Shown piece after piece: positions 35,807 through 48,954 of a DNA stretch of 64,000 bases (position 1 is its first letter; each line of letters begins with the position of its first letter). The DNA comes from Cladocopium goreaui (taxonomy: Eukaryota > Sar > Dinophyceae > Suessiales > Symbiodiniaceae), in assembly GCA_947184155.2 (NCBI GenBank), contig CAMXCT020000507.1, positions 62,001 through 126,000 on the forward strand. Direction: 5' to 3'. The translations under genes were made by a program, and so were the position numbers. The notes beneath the pieces are model-generated. The model saw nothing but the letters and a program-made list of their open reading frames with translations, did not search any database and was not told the DNA's origin.

Positions 35807-38786
35807 AAACACCGCCATTAACTTTTTTTGGATTTTGCAGTTTGCCATGTTTCATGACCAGGTCCCTAATTTTGACCCCCATCATCCCCACGTGGAAATT
35901 CCCATGGGCATAACCCAAATTGGATCCTCATCAAAATCAATAGCTGAAGTTTATCATAGCTGAATCCCCACACTTGCTATAGCTGAATCCACTATTTTTT
36001 GATGAATATTGATCAATATTGCATAAATTCTCATGATCTCCCCATGAAATCAAAAAACCCAACCACTGCAGTCCCAGATGCGCTTCACCGACCGCTCGAG
36101 TAGTTGGGGTACTGTCAGTACGCCCTGGATGGTAGGGGAATCCCCAACAAAAACGCGCCTGGTTTGAAGATGTTTTGACCTCCAACTATTCTATTTCTTT
36201 GAAGTTCACCTCTGAAGAAAATCGAACAACAACTTCAACCAGTGCATGGTCAAGGTCCATGACTGGTATACGGTGTGTATATGTATGGGTTATGGTCATC
36301 CCACCATCAGGGTCATAAATCATAATCCTGATTCATGGATTTATTGGTTTATCTAACTCTTGACCATGGCACACATGGTCAAAACCATGGTTCATATTTG
36401 TGCGACCGTCAAAACTCAATTCATGTGGTGAGGTCATGGCATCGCTTCACAAGGCCCCCTATCGCTACACACAGTCCCAGCACCCTTTTCACCAACTAGG
36501 CAGAATTGGTGCTAGAAGAGGAGGATCCAGATGAGGAATCGGATTCTTATTCCTTTTGCGCTGGTATCTCTAGGGAAATTCAAGCTTTTACGTGATCACC
36601 AACGCTGACGTCGACAGCTTCAGCTAGACACCAGCCGGACTCACTGCAGGTCATCTGACCTCGGAGGCTGCCCTTGGCTTGTCTTGGCTTGTCTTGCCTG
36701 TGCTGCCTTGTTTCCGGCGCCTTTTTTTCTTCACCCCGCCTCCTTTGCAACCTAATACCACGCCAAAATGAATCGGCAAAACCCTGACCAAATGAACCCT
36801 TTAAGAACTAACCCATTAAGAACTTGAGGGTACCCTTGTTCATACTTCCCATATTTTTCCACCTATAGCACAAGTTGTATAGTTTCAAGTGACCATGTGG
36901 GGTACTCCCTAATTTCATGGATTTCAGGTATCGCTCTGGGTATCGAGGGGTATCGCTTCGGGCATCGCTACGGGGACCAGAAAATGTGTGATCTCAGGGG
37001 TATGTTTCAAGTGACACGAAATTCTGACAAGCTCCATGTTGCAATTCTACTCCTGGACAGTGGCTTTGGAGAAGCGTCCGTGACCGCACAAGGATGCTGT
37101 TTCAACATATCTCAGCACGGTCACTATCTGAATCAACATCATCACCATCACCATCATCATCAGCATCATCACCATCATCAAGCTCATGATGCGTTATGAA
37201 TTAGTTTCTTGCATACCTTATAGATCAACATACCCCAATATATCAACATTGTTTAATGTAACTATCTCATATATACTTGACGACAGGCCATCTTGCAACT
37301 ACCCAGGAAGACCAGCCCACTGCGACTGCTCCAGTGTCGCACTCTGACATCAAAAGATTGGAAAGTCATGCGCCCAACAGGAAGGTTCAATCATAAACAA
37401 AGTCTAAAAAGAGGTATCGCTACACAAGGCCCCCTATCGCTACACACAGTAAATCACATGTTTTGAGTAGTGATGGCGGATCGTAGTTGAAGCCTTTCAT
37501 GGCGTCTTTTGATCATTGCACATATGGTTTATGGCATTATTTATGGTCATCATGTCATCCATCCCACAATCGGAATCCTTCCTGCCTTAAACCCATCCCA
37601 ATTGGGAAAACAACCAATGCTGTAGCTCCTCAGCTCAGGCTGCACCGTCTTCAGACCGAGCCATTCCCAGCCTCTTCCGGAAACGGTGACGTCACGAGTT
37701 TGCCAGCCTGGATCGCTTCTAGGGAATGCCAAACCTCAGAAAAGTCTGCGACATCGGATGACAGTCCAAATAACATGTTCGACAAAGTATAGACAAGTGA
37801 AAGCACAAAGTTCTGCTCAGTCTCGCAACGTCGGAATCAGGACCTGTACTATTGATCTTGGCTTTCTTCACTGGTCCTCAGGCCGGGCTTGTGCCGTGAA
37901 ACTAGCGCGGTTTGAGTCAAAAGGCTATGAAGTCTTCAACTCAAACACGTTCAACTCAGACCAGAACTTGCAAACTCGGACACAGCATTCATGTTCTTCA
38001 GCAGCATCCAAATTGGGCCTCAAGGTCCAATCATGTCCAATCCAGCTGTGGTCAAGGCTGTTGATTTCTACATTGCAAGGCTCTCCATGCTCTCCATCAC
38101 ATGTTGTAAGGTGTCAACCAAGGGTAAGGACCCAAAGCAAGAAATCCTTGGCTCCAAGTCACCACCGCGGGTTTTCGGGGATGTGCTATGCCTAAAAAAA
38201 CACCTCCCATAAACCATGGTTTATACGGATTTACATTGATTTACCATGATTTACCATGATTTACCCATATTTGGGACCATGATGGGACCATTTAGGAGGT
38301 GTTAGTAGGGATGGGAGTCCTTTGATTGGTCCCTTAGAAAAACTCTGAAAAATCCATTGGATCAACACCCAGCTACCAGAATCACCAGAAGCAATCCGGC
38401 GACGTGCAAGGCAACCTTGGCGGCCACGAGTTGGAAACATGTGAAGATCGAGGAAAGCGGGACTTCACTGGGAGGCAAAGCCACAGCTACATGTGCAAAG
38501 TCCAATGCATGCAAAATGCAACTCTTTGAGTGAGTTTAGTGAAAGTATAGATTGACATGTCTCATATCACCTTTCAGAAGGAACACAGACATGACATGAA
38601 ATGTTACAGCCTGTTGTCAATGCTCTGCACTTCATTGGCTCCACTGATCTATGCATCCCAAGAACATTAAGCCCAACATTTGCCATCGGAAAATCAGCTG
38701 TCAAAGCTGCAGCCTTCACTGAGAGACTGATTTGCCTTGACGCGACTTGCGCATAAAATGGCTGCGCTGATTGGCCATTTCGAGTG

Positions 38787-38915
38787 TACCATCTGGTTAT
38801 TTAACATAGCCATGGAAAATCACCATTTTTAAATATTTTTAATAGGTAAACCATCCATAAATGGGCCATCTATACCATGGCTATGTTAGTCATAACCAGA
38901 GGATACCAGAGGGTA
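38787..38915. repeat. TACCATCTGGTTA inverted-repeat element
   Basis: Begins TACCATCTGGTTATTTAACA and ends ACCAGAGGATACCAGAGGGTA, with a short duplication of the right end. Confidence 0.8.
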
Positions 38916-39443
38916 TCAATACACTTTAGGACAGACCCATGTCATCCCATGTCACAGCTCAGCAGCGCCTTTCACGCGACACGTGGCTGCCAAAACGTTG
39001 CTGCGATGGGCGACCGTTGGTCGGTGAAACAGAGACAGGGCAGCTGACGGCTGCCTGCCCCCATCAACACGACGTGCTCACTGGTAGAGCACAACTTGCC
39101 ACTTTAATCCTCTAGTGACTTCCAGCCACTTCTCAATCATTTCCACATTTTTCCACATCTTAACACATTTTCCCAGGCTTGGCAAAGCAATTCACCTCAC
39201 ACTCCGGGCTTCTTGCCCTGAAGTCACAGTGAAGTGCGCAAGTGCGCAAGCAATGCATTTCGCTAGGGCCGGACACCTCTGCTATGTAAACAGATGCTCT
39301 TTGAGAAACCATCAGAACCTCTGCAATCAAACGCACTAACCTCTAAACAATTTACAGTAATTTAAATCATTCACGAAAACATAATGATTCGACTTGACAT
39401 GCAGTGTCCAGGATCTGTGAGACACGGATCCTGCCGCCCTGGA

Positions 39444-39662
39444 TCACATCATCCCCTTGCCCATTAAGGCCATGGGGCCGCCCATGGGGCCCATTCCCTT
39501 CTTCATGAACTGCGGTTGCCATACCATGTTGCCTTTGCTCATGCCTTTGCCGCCCATCTGTCCCATCTGTCCCATAGGGCTGCCTTTGCCCATCTTTCCC
39601 ATACCTTTGCCCATGCCGCCCATCATGTTCATCATGGGGCCCATACCCCAAGCGCCCATCAT
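39444..39662 (-). CDS. Possible Met/Gly/Lys-rich C-terminal exon
   Basis: A 72-residue frame ending in a stop, made of GMGK, MGQM, GPMGG and similar units, preceded on the minus strand by CCGAG that could be a splice acceptor. Low-complexity Met/Gly/Lys tails occur at the ends of nucleic-acid-binding proteins in protists, so this could be the last exon of a gene whose upstream exons I could not find. It could also be a chance product of CCCATN repeats. It has no domain and no assigned function. Confidence 0.35.
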   Translation of the reverse strand: MMGAWGMGPMMNMMGGMGKGMGKMGKGSPMGQMGQMGGKGMSKGNMVWQPQFMKKGMGPMGGPMALMGKGMM

Positions 39663-40564
39663 CCTCGGAAGCGGCCAGACCCGATTTGTGGCCAATTTTT
39701 GATGGAAAATCTTGTTTCAAAGGCAGGCAACAATCCATCTCCAGCTCTTGAAATCAACTGTGTTTTTTTATCGGTTCCAAAGTCAAAACCATGATGCCCA
39801 CATCTTCACAATGCCAAGTACACTTCCGAAATGTTCCAAGGACACTTCTGTGAAGGTCGATGACATGTCTATAGCAACTCCCAAAAAGGTGACGAAAAGT
39901 TGGAAACCTGTAAAAAAAATGGAGGAAACCATCCTGGAAACACTTTTCAATTTTTTTGGGGGGGTTGCTTTACATAATCTCTGTATATTTCACATGGTAT
40001 ATATGTTTGTACCGCGCTAAACCCCCCAAAAAAACAATTCCCCTACTTGCCCAATTTCGAATTTTTGCAGGCTATCCATATTAAAAGCATCAAAAGCATT
40101 CAAAAACTACATCCCGCAATTGGCTGCCTCTTCGGCGGTTTACTACATGGATGTTTCAAACTGCCTATCTGCTGATAAGTCCCCAGCTATGGATAATTGA
40201 ATATGTCTTAATCAGCCTAAATCATCCATAAATCCCCAGCGGATAATTGAGGATAATTGAATAGAGTAGATAGAGTAGTATGTTTTAATCACCCCAAAAT
40301 TGAATCCAGTTCATCCCTGTCTAAATTCACATCTTCTAAATCTTCCGGCTTCACCCAGGATCTGATTCATCATCTGCACCTGCTTTCCGGCTTCACCCAA
40401 CAACATGACCTCTTTGGCGGCGTAGCCCTTTGCCTGCGGATCACCAAAATCCGGGTGCAGTTTCCCAATGGCTGCAGTGAACTCACTATGGAGAAATCAC
40501 GGTTGGAGAAATGATGACAAATCCCATGACGGATCCATGGTGCTGGTATATATATATATTTTTG

Positions 40565-40604
40565 CAAAAGGGGCGTGTTTTTACAAAGGGGCGTGCTTTT
40601 GGAA
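40565..40604. repeat. GGGGCGTG direct repeats, left of the 41-56 kb module
   Basis: AAAAGGGGCGTGTTTTT followed by AAAGGGGCGTGCTTTT. The same motif recurs in the same orientation at 56,775-56,828 (three copies) and in altered form at 48,690-48,722. Confidence 0.7.
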
Positions 40605-41125
40605 CCCCTGGGATAATCCCTTGATAAAACCAAGATATCACCATAGATTCAAACTGTCCAATGGGGTTCTTAGCCAATAGCATCAGGTCCCTGTGCCAAT
40701 CTCAAGGGCCAACAGGCCCAAAGTAGCGCGCTTGCGCTTTTTTGACCCCAGACGAATGCAGCTCTGAGCTTATGCCAGGGGCCTCAGAGGTGATGTGTGA
40801 TGGATCGACCAAGAATGTGGCATTTGGTTTACCTTGGAAACATGGGTTGAACTTAAGAAGGTTGGACCATTACCTGCAATTCATCACAATGTTCCAAACA
40901 AAGTGTTATATCTAGTGTAAAGGGTAACTTTTCGTTCCTGATAGATAACCGTTACATATAATATCATCATATAGTAAATCCTTAATATAACCTGAATATG
41001 ACCTGACAAAAGAAGTCAGGCTGACAGCTGAAGACACCCATCCATCCAAAGTGTGTTTGGAGGTTTGTTTTTCTCTCTAGCGACGTATTTGGCTCAATCT
41101 CTGAGTTGTCACAGCTTTCTCAGCT

Positions 41126-44100
41126 ATGGCAGCAGCCGATCCTCATGCTCATGCTGCTAAGGCGGACATTGCTGATGTCCATATGGAGTGGGAGGGTGAC
41201 CGTGTTGTTCGCCGACAGGTGAGGGAGAACAAATGTTTGTTCAGATCAGAAAAGAACACCGAGGATGTGCCCCATGTGAACGTCAAATCTGCCAGTGCCA
41301 ACTATGATGTCCTTTTACCGTTGGCCCGTCGGATGGTTGATGAACATGGGGAGTGTCTCATGGTGTCCATTCCTGCCCTGGTACTAGAGACACTGAGATC
41401 AATCTTCTAGACTTATGTTTTGTGTGTGTGTTGTGGGGGGTTGTTAGGTATTGGTTTGAACACATGTTTTATAAACCCCTTTTCCAGGTTCTGACATCTT
41501 ATACTGACAAATTCCAACCATTCCCCATCCCGCACTTAGGATTACCAAGTTGGGAATTTCCATGGCAGTCCCCCTTGAGAAGAAGAGGATTCAAATTGAT
41601 GCCTGGCTAGCCAAGAAGTACATGGTTCTTCTTAAGCGAAAACTTCAGCGAGGACAGGTACCGAGGAGTGGGGCATTCCGTCAATTGATGGCGGCAGTTT
41701 ACCCAGATCGATTTGATGGCCCGGACCAGGCCTGGTAATCATAACACTATGTTTCCACTACCATAAAGTTTTGGGGGGTTCCTGTTGAGGTCTATGAAAG
41801 GGGTACATTTCTTTTTTGTCTAGTATGAAGTTTCCCCTCCTAAACTGTTCAGAAAGTTTCTTCCAAATTTACCGTGTCCCTCCCACTTTAGATGTTGTTT
41901 CGCTGTGCAGGTGGTTCAGTTCGATGAGAGAGATGAGGAAGACAGCGACAAGGAGGAGGACCCATCGGTCTCTGACGCCGCATTGACCGAGAATGATGGT
42001 GTTGAAAGTGATTCTATGCCGGTGATGGATGATGAAATTCCTGCCTCTCAACCAGATATGAATGATGTGGTGGTGTTGTGTGATGGTGAAGATGATGGTG
42101 AAGAAGATGAAAGGGTAGGGGTCTTGGTGCAGGGTGAAGAGGAAGAGGAAGAGTTCTCCCCAGGGGACAAAGCGTTGCCATATGAGCCTGACAAGACACC
42201 CACGAAAAAGGCCCCCACCAGTTCGAACAAGTCGGCTGGCTCAGCTTCCCAGACCAAATCCAAATTTCATATCTTTGATGATGATGATGACAAGAGAAAT
42301 TCTACACCAGAGCCCGACTTTGACAAGGAAACGTTTGTAGATGGGAAGGGTGGTAGCAATGGTTCAATCCAAGAGTTGAAAGCCAAGTTGTCTAACCTAC
42401 GCAGGCAAAAGTCCGCACTGAAACTGGGTTTCAAGATTTGTTTTCCATGGTTTAGTTATGTTCACCCGCAAAGGTTTTCTATGAGTAATATGTTTTTGTG
42501 TGTTTGCGACATTGCATTATATTATGTTTACCATCGGTTATATAACGTTTTTTTGCCTACCCCTCCGAACCCTTACATTAACCCCATGTTTCTTCCTGCC
42601 TGCCTAAGGATTGCAAGCCAGCCAAGTTCGATCAAGCAGCCCAAACAAGCAGTTGAGCTGATTGAGGTCCCAGATACTCTTGGTTTTGGGGGTGATGAGG
42701 TGGATACCTGCCCCATGAATCTAGAGGAGTTCATGGATGATTTCATGAATGAAGAGGTTGTTGCGGACGTGGAGACTGAGCCCCTTCACAATGCCGTATC
42801 TGGGGTGAAAGTTTGTAAAAATGATTTTCTGGGTTTGCTTATTCTAAGATAGTTTCAATCTGGTTGGGAAACGCCCCAAAGCCTTCAGAATGTCCCTCAT
42901 GCTTCAAATTATGCCATGTGCATGTGCCATGTCAGTTTGTGCTATCAGGTACTTCTTCGACGCCAGCAACTTGCTTTCAAACAGAAGGCAGATGAAGATG
43001 ATGATGATGATGAAGGAGGTGCAGGTACAGGTCAGCCAAAAGGAAGAGGAAAAGGGAAGGGTCGTGGCAAGGGAAAAGGCAAGTCTGCTGGCCGTGGCAA
43101 GGCCAAGGCTGTCGACAAGACTGAGAAACCTGGGTCCAAAACAGCCCACAAGAGGAAGGCAAAGAATGTTGCCCCAGAAGAATCCGAGCCATTGGCTGAA
43201 GAACCACCCGCAAAGAAAACTAGGACTAGGAAACCAAAGGCTTCAGTAGAGAAGGCCAAGGCTGATGAATCTGCCGTGGTGCAGCCTGATTTGGGTGGGG
43301 AGACCCCAGAGCCATCAGTGAGCAAGCCTAGGAGGTCGAGGGCTAGCGCCACCAACAAGAAGGACAAGACAGACGACAAGGTTCCAAAAGACAAAGGTGC
43401 CAAGGTTCCCAAGACTCAAAAGAAGGCTTCGCAGACTGACACAGGCATGGACAAAAAAACAAAGCAGAAGAAAGAAACCCAGAAGGATTCCAAGAAAGGA
43501 GGGGAGGATTCTAATGGCAAAGAGGTCAAGGAGGGGGATGATGATGAGAGCCTCAAGTCGTTCGCTCGCCGTGCTCGCCCCTCTTCCAACCCCTGTGCAA
43601 TTGCCAAATGGGATGCTGTTCGCCAAAGTTTCAATGACACCATCCGCTCCCTTGCCATTCAAAAAGCTTCCGCTCATGAGGACGGTGTTGGAAAATGGTG
43701 TTCTTTGTGTTGTGCTTTTGGTTTTGCCATTGGTTTCTTATGTTCTTTAAAACTGCGTTTAGTGTCTGCCCCCCCAGTTTGTAATGTGTGTTCATCTGAC
43801 TTTACCCTGGCATTACATTCTCCCACCATTCAAACGTTTTGTTTTTCCATGGGTTGCCCCAATAGTGTCACATGCAAACCTGCTCTAATGCATATCAGCT
43901 GCATTATTTTCCAAAGAGCATAACAACAGTAGGCTGTTTACCTTCAAAGGTTTCCTTGGAGTGACAGACTATTCGCTAGCCTACCTTCTAGGATGCAACA
44001 TTAGTACAATGCATTTTCTGTTGTCCACATCCATTTACAGCCTCTTCTGTTTGTTTCCGGCCTTGGAACTTAGAACCAAGTTCATACGTTCTTCTTCTTA

Positions 44101-44373
44101 GTATTATGCACAGCTTGATGGATTATAGTTATGAATATTGTGGTCCAACCTCCTTCGTTAATATCTTACACATTGTATATATACCCAATTTTAGGAAATA
44201 GAACCAGCCAAAAACCCACAACATTCCAGTTATTCCTACATCCCTGGCAGTACGATTTCTGGACCTTCTGCTCGACCTCTTGGAAGGGGAAAAAGATTTC
44301 CGTGGAAGAATTCCCACAAGCTGCATCGCTTGCAGCTCATGATTATGTGGCCAAGACTTTTAACAAGCATTGA
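41126..44373 (+). CDS. Acidic/Lys-rich protein of the 41-56 kb module, 679 aa, six exons
   Basis: Exons 41,126-41,380; 41,550-41,729; 41,911-42,404; 42,609-42,804; 42,949-43,684; 44,195-44,373. Phases agree at every join; the donors after 41,729 and 42,404 are GC. The start is the first ATG, in TATGGCAGCAG. The order is a short N-terminal region, a basic segment (KKRIQIDAWLAKKYMVLLKRK), a long Asp/Glu/Ser-rich stretch, a VELIEVPD/EEFMDDFMNEE segment, then a nuclear-looking Gly/Lys-Arg tract (KGRGKGKGRGKGKGK) and a Lys/Pro-rich linker of about 180 residues before SFARRARPSSNPCAIAKWDA and a C-terminal YDFW segment. No catalytic motif is seen. A DNA- or chromatin-binding partner of the next genes is inferred. 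The exon 1/2 junction is the least certain. Confidence 0.68.
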
Positions 44374-45396
44374 TGTGACTAGAACACACTCCTGAGATCA
44401 CGCTGAAATTTTGTGGGGTCCATGGATGTGCTTAACTCTTACCCACGCACTGCTCACTCTTACCAAATTATCCAAAAACAATATTGGGATGTGATTTGCC
44501 CTTTTGGTGTTTGTCAACAACTTTGGTATTGAATCCTCAGAAAAAATCATGGCAGCCAGTGCGTTGGAGTAGTTGGCATTTTGGGGTCTGGATTACTGCA
44601 ACAAGCGGATCCACTATATTGAGCACAAGGCTTCCCAAAAATTATCGCTAGTCGGTGCAACTTACAAGTGCTTAGAGCACGGCCCAAAGTGAGTTGCCAG
44701 AAGTGAGTCATTTGAACTATAATTACTCAATAAAGATCAGATTGTCTAAAAACAAACTGGTTCATTTATTCCAGCATCTTATCACCTACATATGTAGCTA
44801 TGGGTAACTCCAGGGTGACAGTGCACGCATTTGATTGCAAATCAGAGCGACATCTACCTCATGTGCCTGCGTGGAAAAAAACAACGCTGATTCCCTGGGA
44901 CCTCATCCTCTGAAATGTCAATGTGTTTGATTCCATTGAATTCTACGTGTAATACCACTCAAGGCAGTTGGGCAACAATTTAAGATTTTATATCGTAGGA
45001 ATTTGGGAATTCTATCATAGAGTTACTTGCACAAGATTGGAAACCAAATCCAATTGTTGCAATATAAAATTTCCCCACATCCCCAATGGGTCACACCAGT
45101 CGGGCTCCAAGAGCCAAGAGCCACACTGTCATCCCCTTGCTGCCCAGGTCTCATGGCAATGGCTGGCGAAGACGTTTGTTGCCTCACGAGGGCATTGCTG
45201 ACATGTTTGGCGCCCATGGTTCTGTGGCAAGGGTGTGGGATGTTTGTTTGAAACATAGGAGGTTCTAACTTGGAAGACATAAACATTATCTATATCATCA
45301 TGTTGTAGCATCATTCCAACAGAGCATTGTACCACTCACAGCGGCCGAAACAACAGCTGGGTGGCCCAAAAAAAGGGAGCTAGCTTCTAGGGCGCC

Positions 45397-48211
45397 ATGG
45401 CTGTGCCCAATGATGATTTTTCTCCACTGGACCGTGTCTTGAAGAGGCTTCATGCCAATGGCGCACCGAAGGTGGGGGGGTATCTACAATTTACAATTAA
45501 CCCCTTCCAGTCGCATGTCCTGAGCCCCAATACCAACAAGTTTGGGTCCCTGACCTTGAGAAGTTGTAGAATTGTTCCTTGCATCCTTTGCCTGCAATGT
45601 TGGGTATGGGCATGGGTGTCAAGCACCAAGCTCCTATTAAACCAACTAGAGAAACAGAGATGACGTATGATGAGTTTCAACCAGTTAAATCCACAAATCA
45701 ATTGAATCAAACTTCTGTATTCTGATGGGATGTCCGTCAGATACTGATGGCATTGGTGGTACTCCTCGCCCTGTCGGAGAATGTGCTGATATTTTCCGAG
45801 GCGAGGTCATGGGGGTTAAAGAACAATGTATATTATAAAATATCATATATAATCATATATAATACATATATATATATTTCCGACTTGACCTTTTTTTGTG
45901 AATCAGTTTGGTTTTAGATTCAATCTGAAAAAATATGAACCCATTCAAATCAAATCTGATCGAATATGATGAAAGAATGGTCCTGCCAGAGCATCGCTCC
46001 TGCACTGCAGGCCTATTCCTTTGTGGAACTCTTCTGTGGCCATGCTTGGGTTAGCCGGGTTATGCGGTGCAAGGGCCACCCTACTGCCCAAATGGATCTC
46101 TTGCTCACCAAGGAGAAGTTTCGATCATCACCCCAAAATCCCATGGATCTCCTGACAGATAGTGGGTTTTTGCCCCCTGTCCCTAATTTATTTCAGTTTC
46201 ATATGTAGCTGAGATTGGACCTTTGAAAGCTGCATTGATTTGAGTTGACTGTTACAAAAACTTTCACCACATGCTATCGAAAACCAAGGCTAGCTCTTGC
46301 CTCTATATTGAATGGGCGATTCGATGGATGTGTCTACCTCTTGGCTATGGTTTGTACCAGTTTTGTGGCGATCAATAGAGCTACAAACCAGCGCTACCCA
46401 GATTCTCCGCTAGGCAACACGCTGGTGCCTAGCGTTCAGATTGGAAACATCCTTGCAGCACGGCATGGGGCCTCAGCCAAGCAAAGAAGTGAGTGGGTGG
46501 AACCTTAGGCCATTCCAGCTCAATCTTCAAGGGGTTGAAGGGATATTTCCAAGACGATTTTCTAACTACAAACTGAAAAAGATACATTTGAATCCGGTGA
46601 TATCCCATGGGAGCCCAGGACTAATGATTTTTGAATTTGGAAGTATTTTCACAGGGCCAACATGCACCCATCAAACATTTACCATCCTGCCCAAAAAAAA
46701 GCACAAACTGACCGGGGATCATGCGTTATCTCCAATGCCATGGGTGATTTTGAAAGCAAACTATGCTGGTTGTGAGCCTCCCATAACAAGTCAGAGCAAC
46801 CCCCAGTATCAACATGCTCTTGAGTCTGAGATTCTTGTTGTGTTCCCTTTGTTAATGCTTTTGTTTTTTTACCAAAGAGTTCCAAATACTTGAGGCCGGT
46901 CAGCATATCAAAATGGTCTAAACTATTAAACTAAACAACATGCTGCCACCCATAACAAGATACCATTGGTTACATCTTTCATTCGAAGAATATCTGGGGC
47001 CCAAATCAGATACTACGCTTGAAGAAAATGGTCAAATATGGTCAATCTGTTTGCCAGTCCTTGGCCCCCATATGACCCCACAATCACAAACAAATTGCCA
47101 AGAAAACATATTACCAATCATTACCATAATACCATCAAAATTGATCTATGAGTCCATGAGTGCATTAGGACAGCTTTTCTATGTGGGATTTTCTGATTTG
47201 GGGATTTGTGGCCTATTACGTTTTGGGTTCCCTTCTTCTCCACCATGTTCTCTGTCAGCCCTGGCCAGCCCATTGGGTCACTCCACTGGTCTAGGTGCTG
47301 CCTGCTGATACACGCCTGTCTGGCCATGGGTGGATGCTTTGTGCTGGAGCAGCCGAGTTCGTCAACTTGGTCTTGGTTGCCACGGGTGAGGGAACTATTC
47401 CACCACTTGAAAGAGGTTGGGGAGGAACCAAATTAAACTAGACTAGCAACCACACAGTTCTAAGCAGTATGATAGATCGGTTAAAATCATAAATTGTAAT
47501 TTGGATCCTGGAAATTTTGAAATACTTACACGAAGGGTAAATTGAACAATTACTTTGGGGTCAGTCAAGTGGTTCAGGTTTGACCTTTGTTTCTCCATGT
47601 TTCTCCCAAAAGGTGTGGTCTGCGGGATGGTGGATGGCTCACTACAACAGCAAATTTCCCAAGCGACATCACGCCTGGAGCAATAGCCGAGAGATTAGAT
47701 TACTTGATATGGGTGTACTTTGTCGAGAGTACCAACGCAAACTTGCTACTCTTGGTGTCAAGTCCAGCAAGACCTACATATCTGGTGGCCGGAAGAAATA
47801 CGTGGGCACAAAACATCTCAAGGGTTCTGAGTCAGGGCCTTGGTGTGTTTCAACATTCTGGCATACTTGCCAATTTGTTTTCGGCCTGGGCTAGTTACAT
47901 GCACATGGATATGTATATAGAAATTCAAAGCCATATATATGTGTGTGTGTTCAGCGCCCGTGCCCAGGAACTACCCTCCGGCCTTTGGGAAGAAGATCTT
48001 CAAGATCCATTCCAGACTTGTCAGCACGAGGGTCCTCCGGGAAGCGACTGGTGAGTTCTATGACGCAATTGATGGACAAACCCTTTTCTCCATCTTAGAA
48101 TGGGGCGACCTTTGGAATGATGCAGACATGGTCTCCTGTCTAGCATGGCTACGAGCCAACAAACACCTCAACCTAGGATCTTGGAGGGATCTTTTCCCAT
48201 CTGAACTTTAA
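45397..48211 (+). CDS. ELFCG methyltransferase-like protein, 368 aa, seven exons
   Basis: Exons 45,397-45,471; 45,570-45,683; 46,011-46,165; 46,289-46,462; 47,295-47,415; 47,613-47,823; 47,955-48,211 sum to 1,107 nt with every codon phase matching and one stop at the end; the intron after 46,462 is GC-AG. Around residue 64 is SFVELFCGHAWVSRVMR, the shape of motif I (SAM-binding FxGxG-like loop) in Rossmann methyltransferases; TAQMDLLL follows as a motif-II-like strand ending in an acidic residue. Next come AMVCTSFVAINRAT, a second core strand GGCFVLEQPSS, then WWMAHYNSKFPKRHHAWSNS and NYPPAFGKKI. I see no PCQ of cytosine-C5 or clear (D/N)PPY of amino-methylases; VLEQP may take that place. Substrate unknown; catalysis is inference. 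The frame is intact. Confidence 0.8.
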
Positions 48212-48689
48212 ACAAATTTGATCCTTCATGTTTGGGCGTCCCAATTTTTCAGTTCGGTTGGGAATGCCAGCCCAAAGAAGGTGAATGCTAGTTGTGCATT
48301 TTAATTTCAATGCTTTGGCTGGGACACAGCTTTAGATGTGTTTTGAAAGCCTAAATGAAGAAACAATTCGTTTGCGTATGAAATTTCCAATGCTTTGATA
48401 TGCCAGCTCAGCTGAAAAGGATGGTGTCTAGCACTTGCAATCGGTTTTTTGCAGTCATGTATGGAGTGACGTGGGAAACATTGCATATCATGAGTGCCCT
48501 GGAAGATTTTGTGGGGAATTGGAGGGATATCTTAATTTTATACAAGAATATTCAATGTTTTCTCCAATTTTAAGGATGTTTATCATGTTTTTTGGCCAAT
48601 ATTGCACCATTTCACCCGTACATGAAAATACGTGCAAACTACGTGCAAAACACGTGTTTTGCACGTGCAAAAACCCGTACGCGTACAAG

Positions 48690-48722
48690 GGGCGTGGATT
48701 TCCATACAAGGGGCGTGGATAG
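48690..48722. repeat. GGGGCGTGGAT direct repeats inside the module
   Basis: Two copies of TACAAGGGGCGTGGAT in the spacer between the second and third genes, embedded in ACGTG/CGTAC-rich sequence (48,620-48,750). Related to the flanking GGGGCGTG repeats. Confidence 0.65.
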
Positions 48723-48954
48723 CCGTACAAAAACACGTACAAAATACGTATTTTTCCTGGTTTTTGACCATGCCAATTTTTGATGGTTTTGTCAAAAAAA
48801 AACATGAAAAATCAAGGAAAATCCATCAAAATTCCTTGGAATGTGTTTTTTTCCCCTGGCCACCGACTATCCTGCCAAATCTGGGCCGAAGATCGTGGCT
48901 CAACCAGGCATCGGCCTGCAAAAGGCTGGGGTTTAGGTGATTTAGGGGCTAGAA

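Larger units (their letters stand above)
32200..41120. other. Repeat-rich intergenic DNA, few doubtful exons
   Basis: Apart from the elements listed separately, I see only isolated exon-like pieces on the minus strand. About 32,905-32,960 can read RHSSGNAGHLCRLA, reminiscent of the HSSGN motif of serine racemase/threonine dehydratase. About 33,363-33,420 reads PEGEFDSLTGKFKIMMYEDC between an AG and no clear donor. The still-missing 5' exons of the acyl-CoA synthetase may lie here. No complete gene can be supported. Confidence 0.4.

Noticed and set aside
37686-38212. 169-codon plus-strand frame and an overlapping 73-codon frame
   Set aside because: The frames disagree with each other, show no domain and have no splice partners; I could not tell them from chance.
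39073-39101. tRNA-Gly-like 5' half (GCTCACTGGTAGAGCAC followed by TTGCC)
   Set aside because: Resembles a D-arm and a GCC anticodon region, but no anticodon stem, T-arm or acceptor stem follows; at best a tRNA-derived fragment.
44719-44740. AATAAAG after the first module gene as a polyadenylation signal
   Set aside because: A single AT-rich hexamer is expected by chance, and dinoflagellates are not known to rely on AATAAA.
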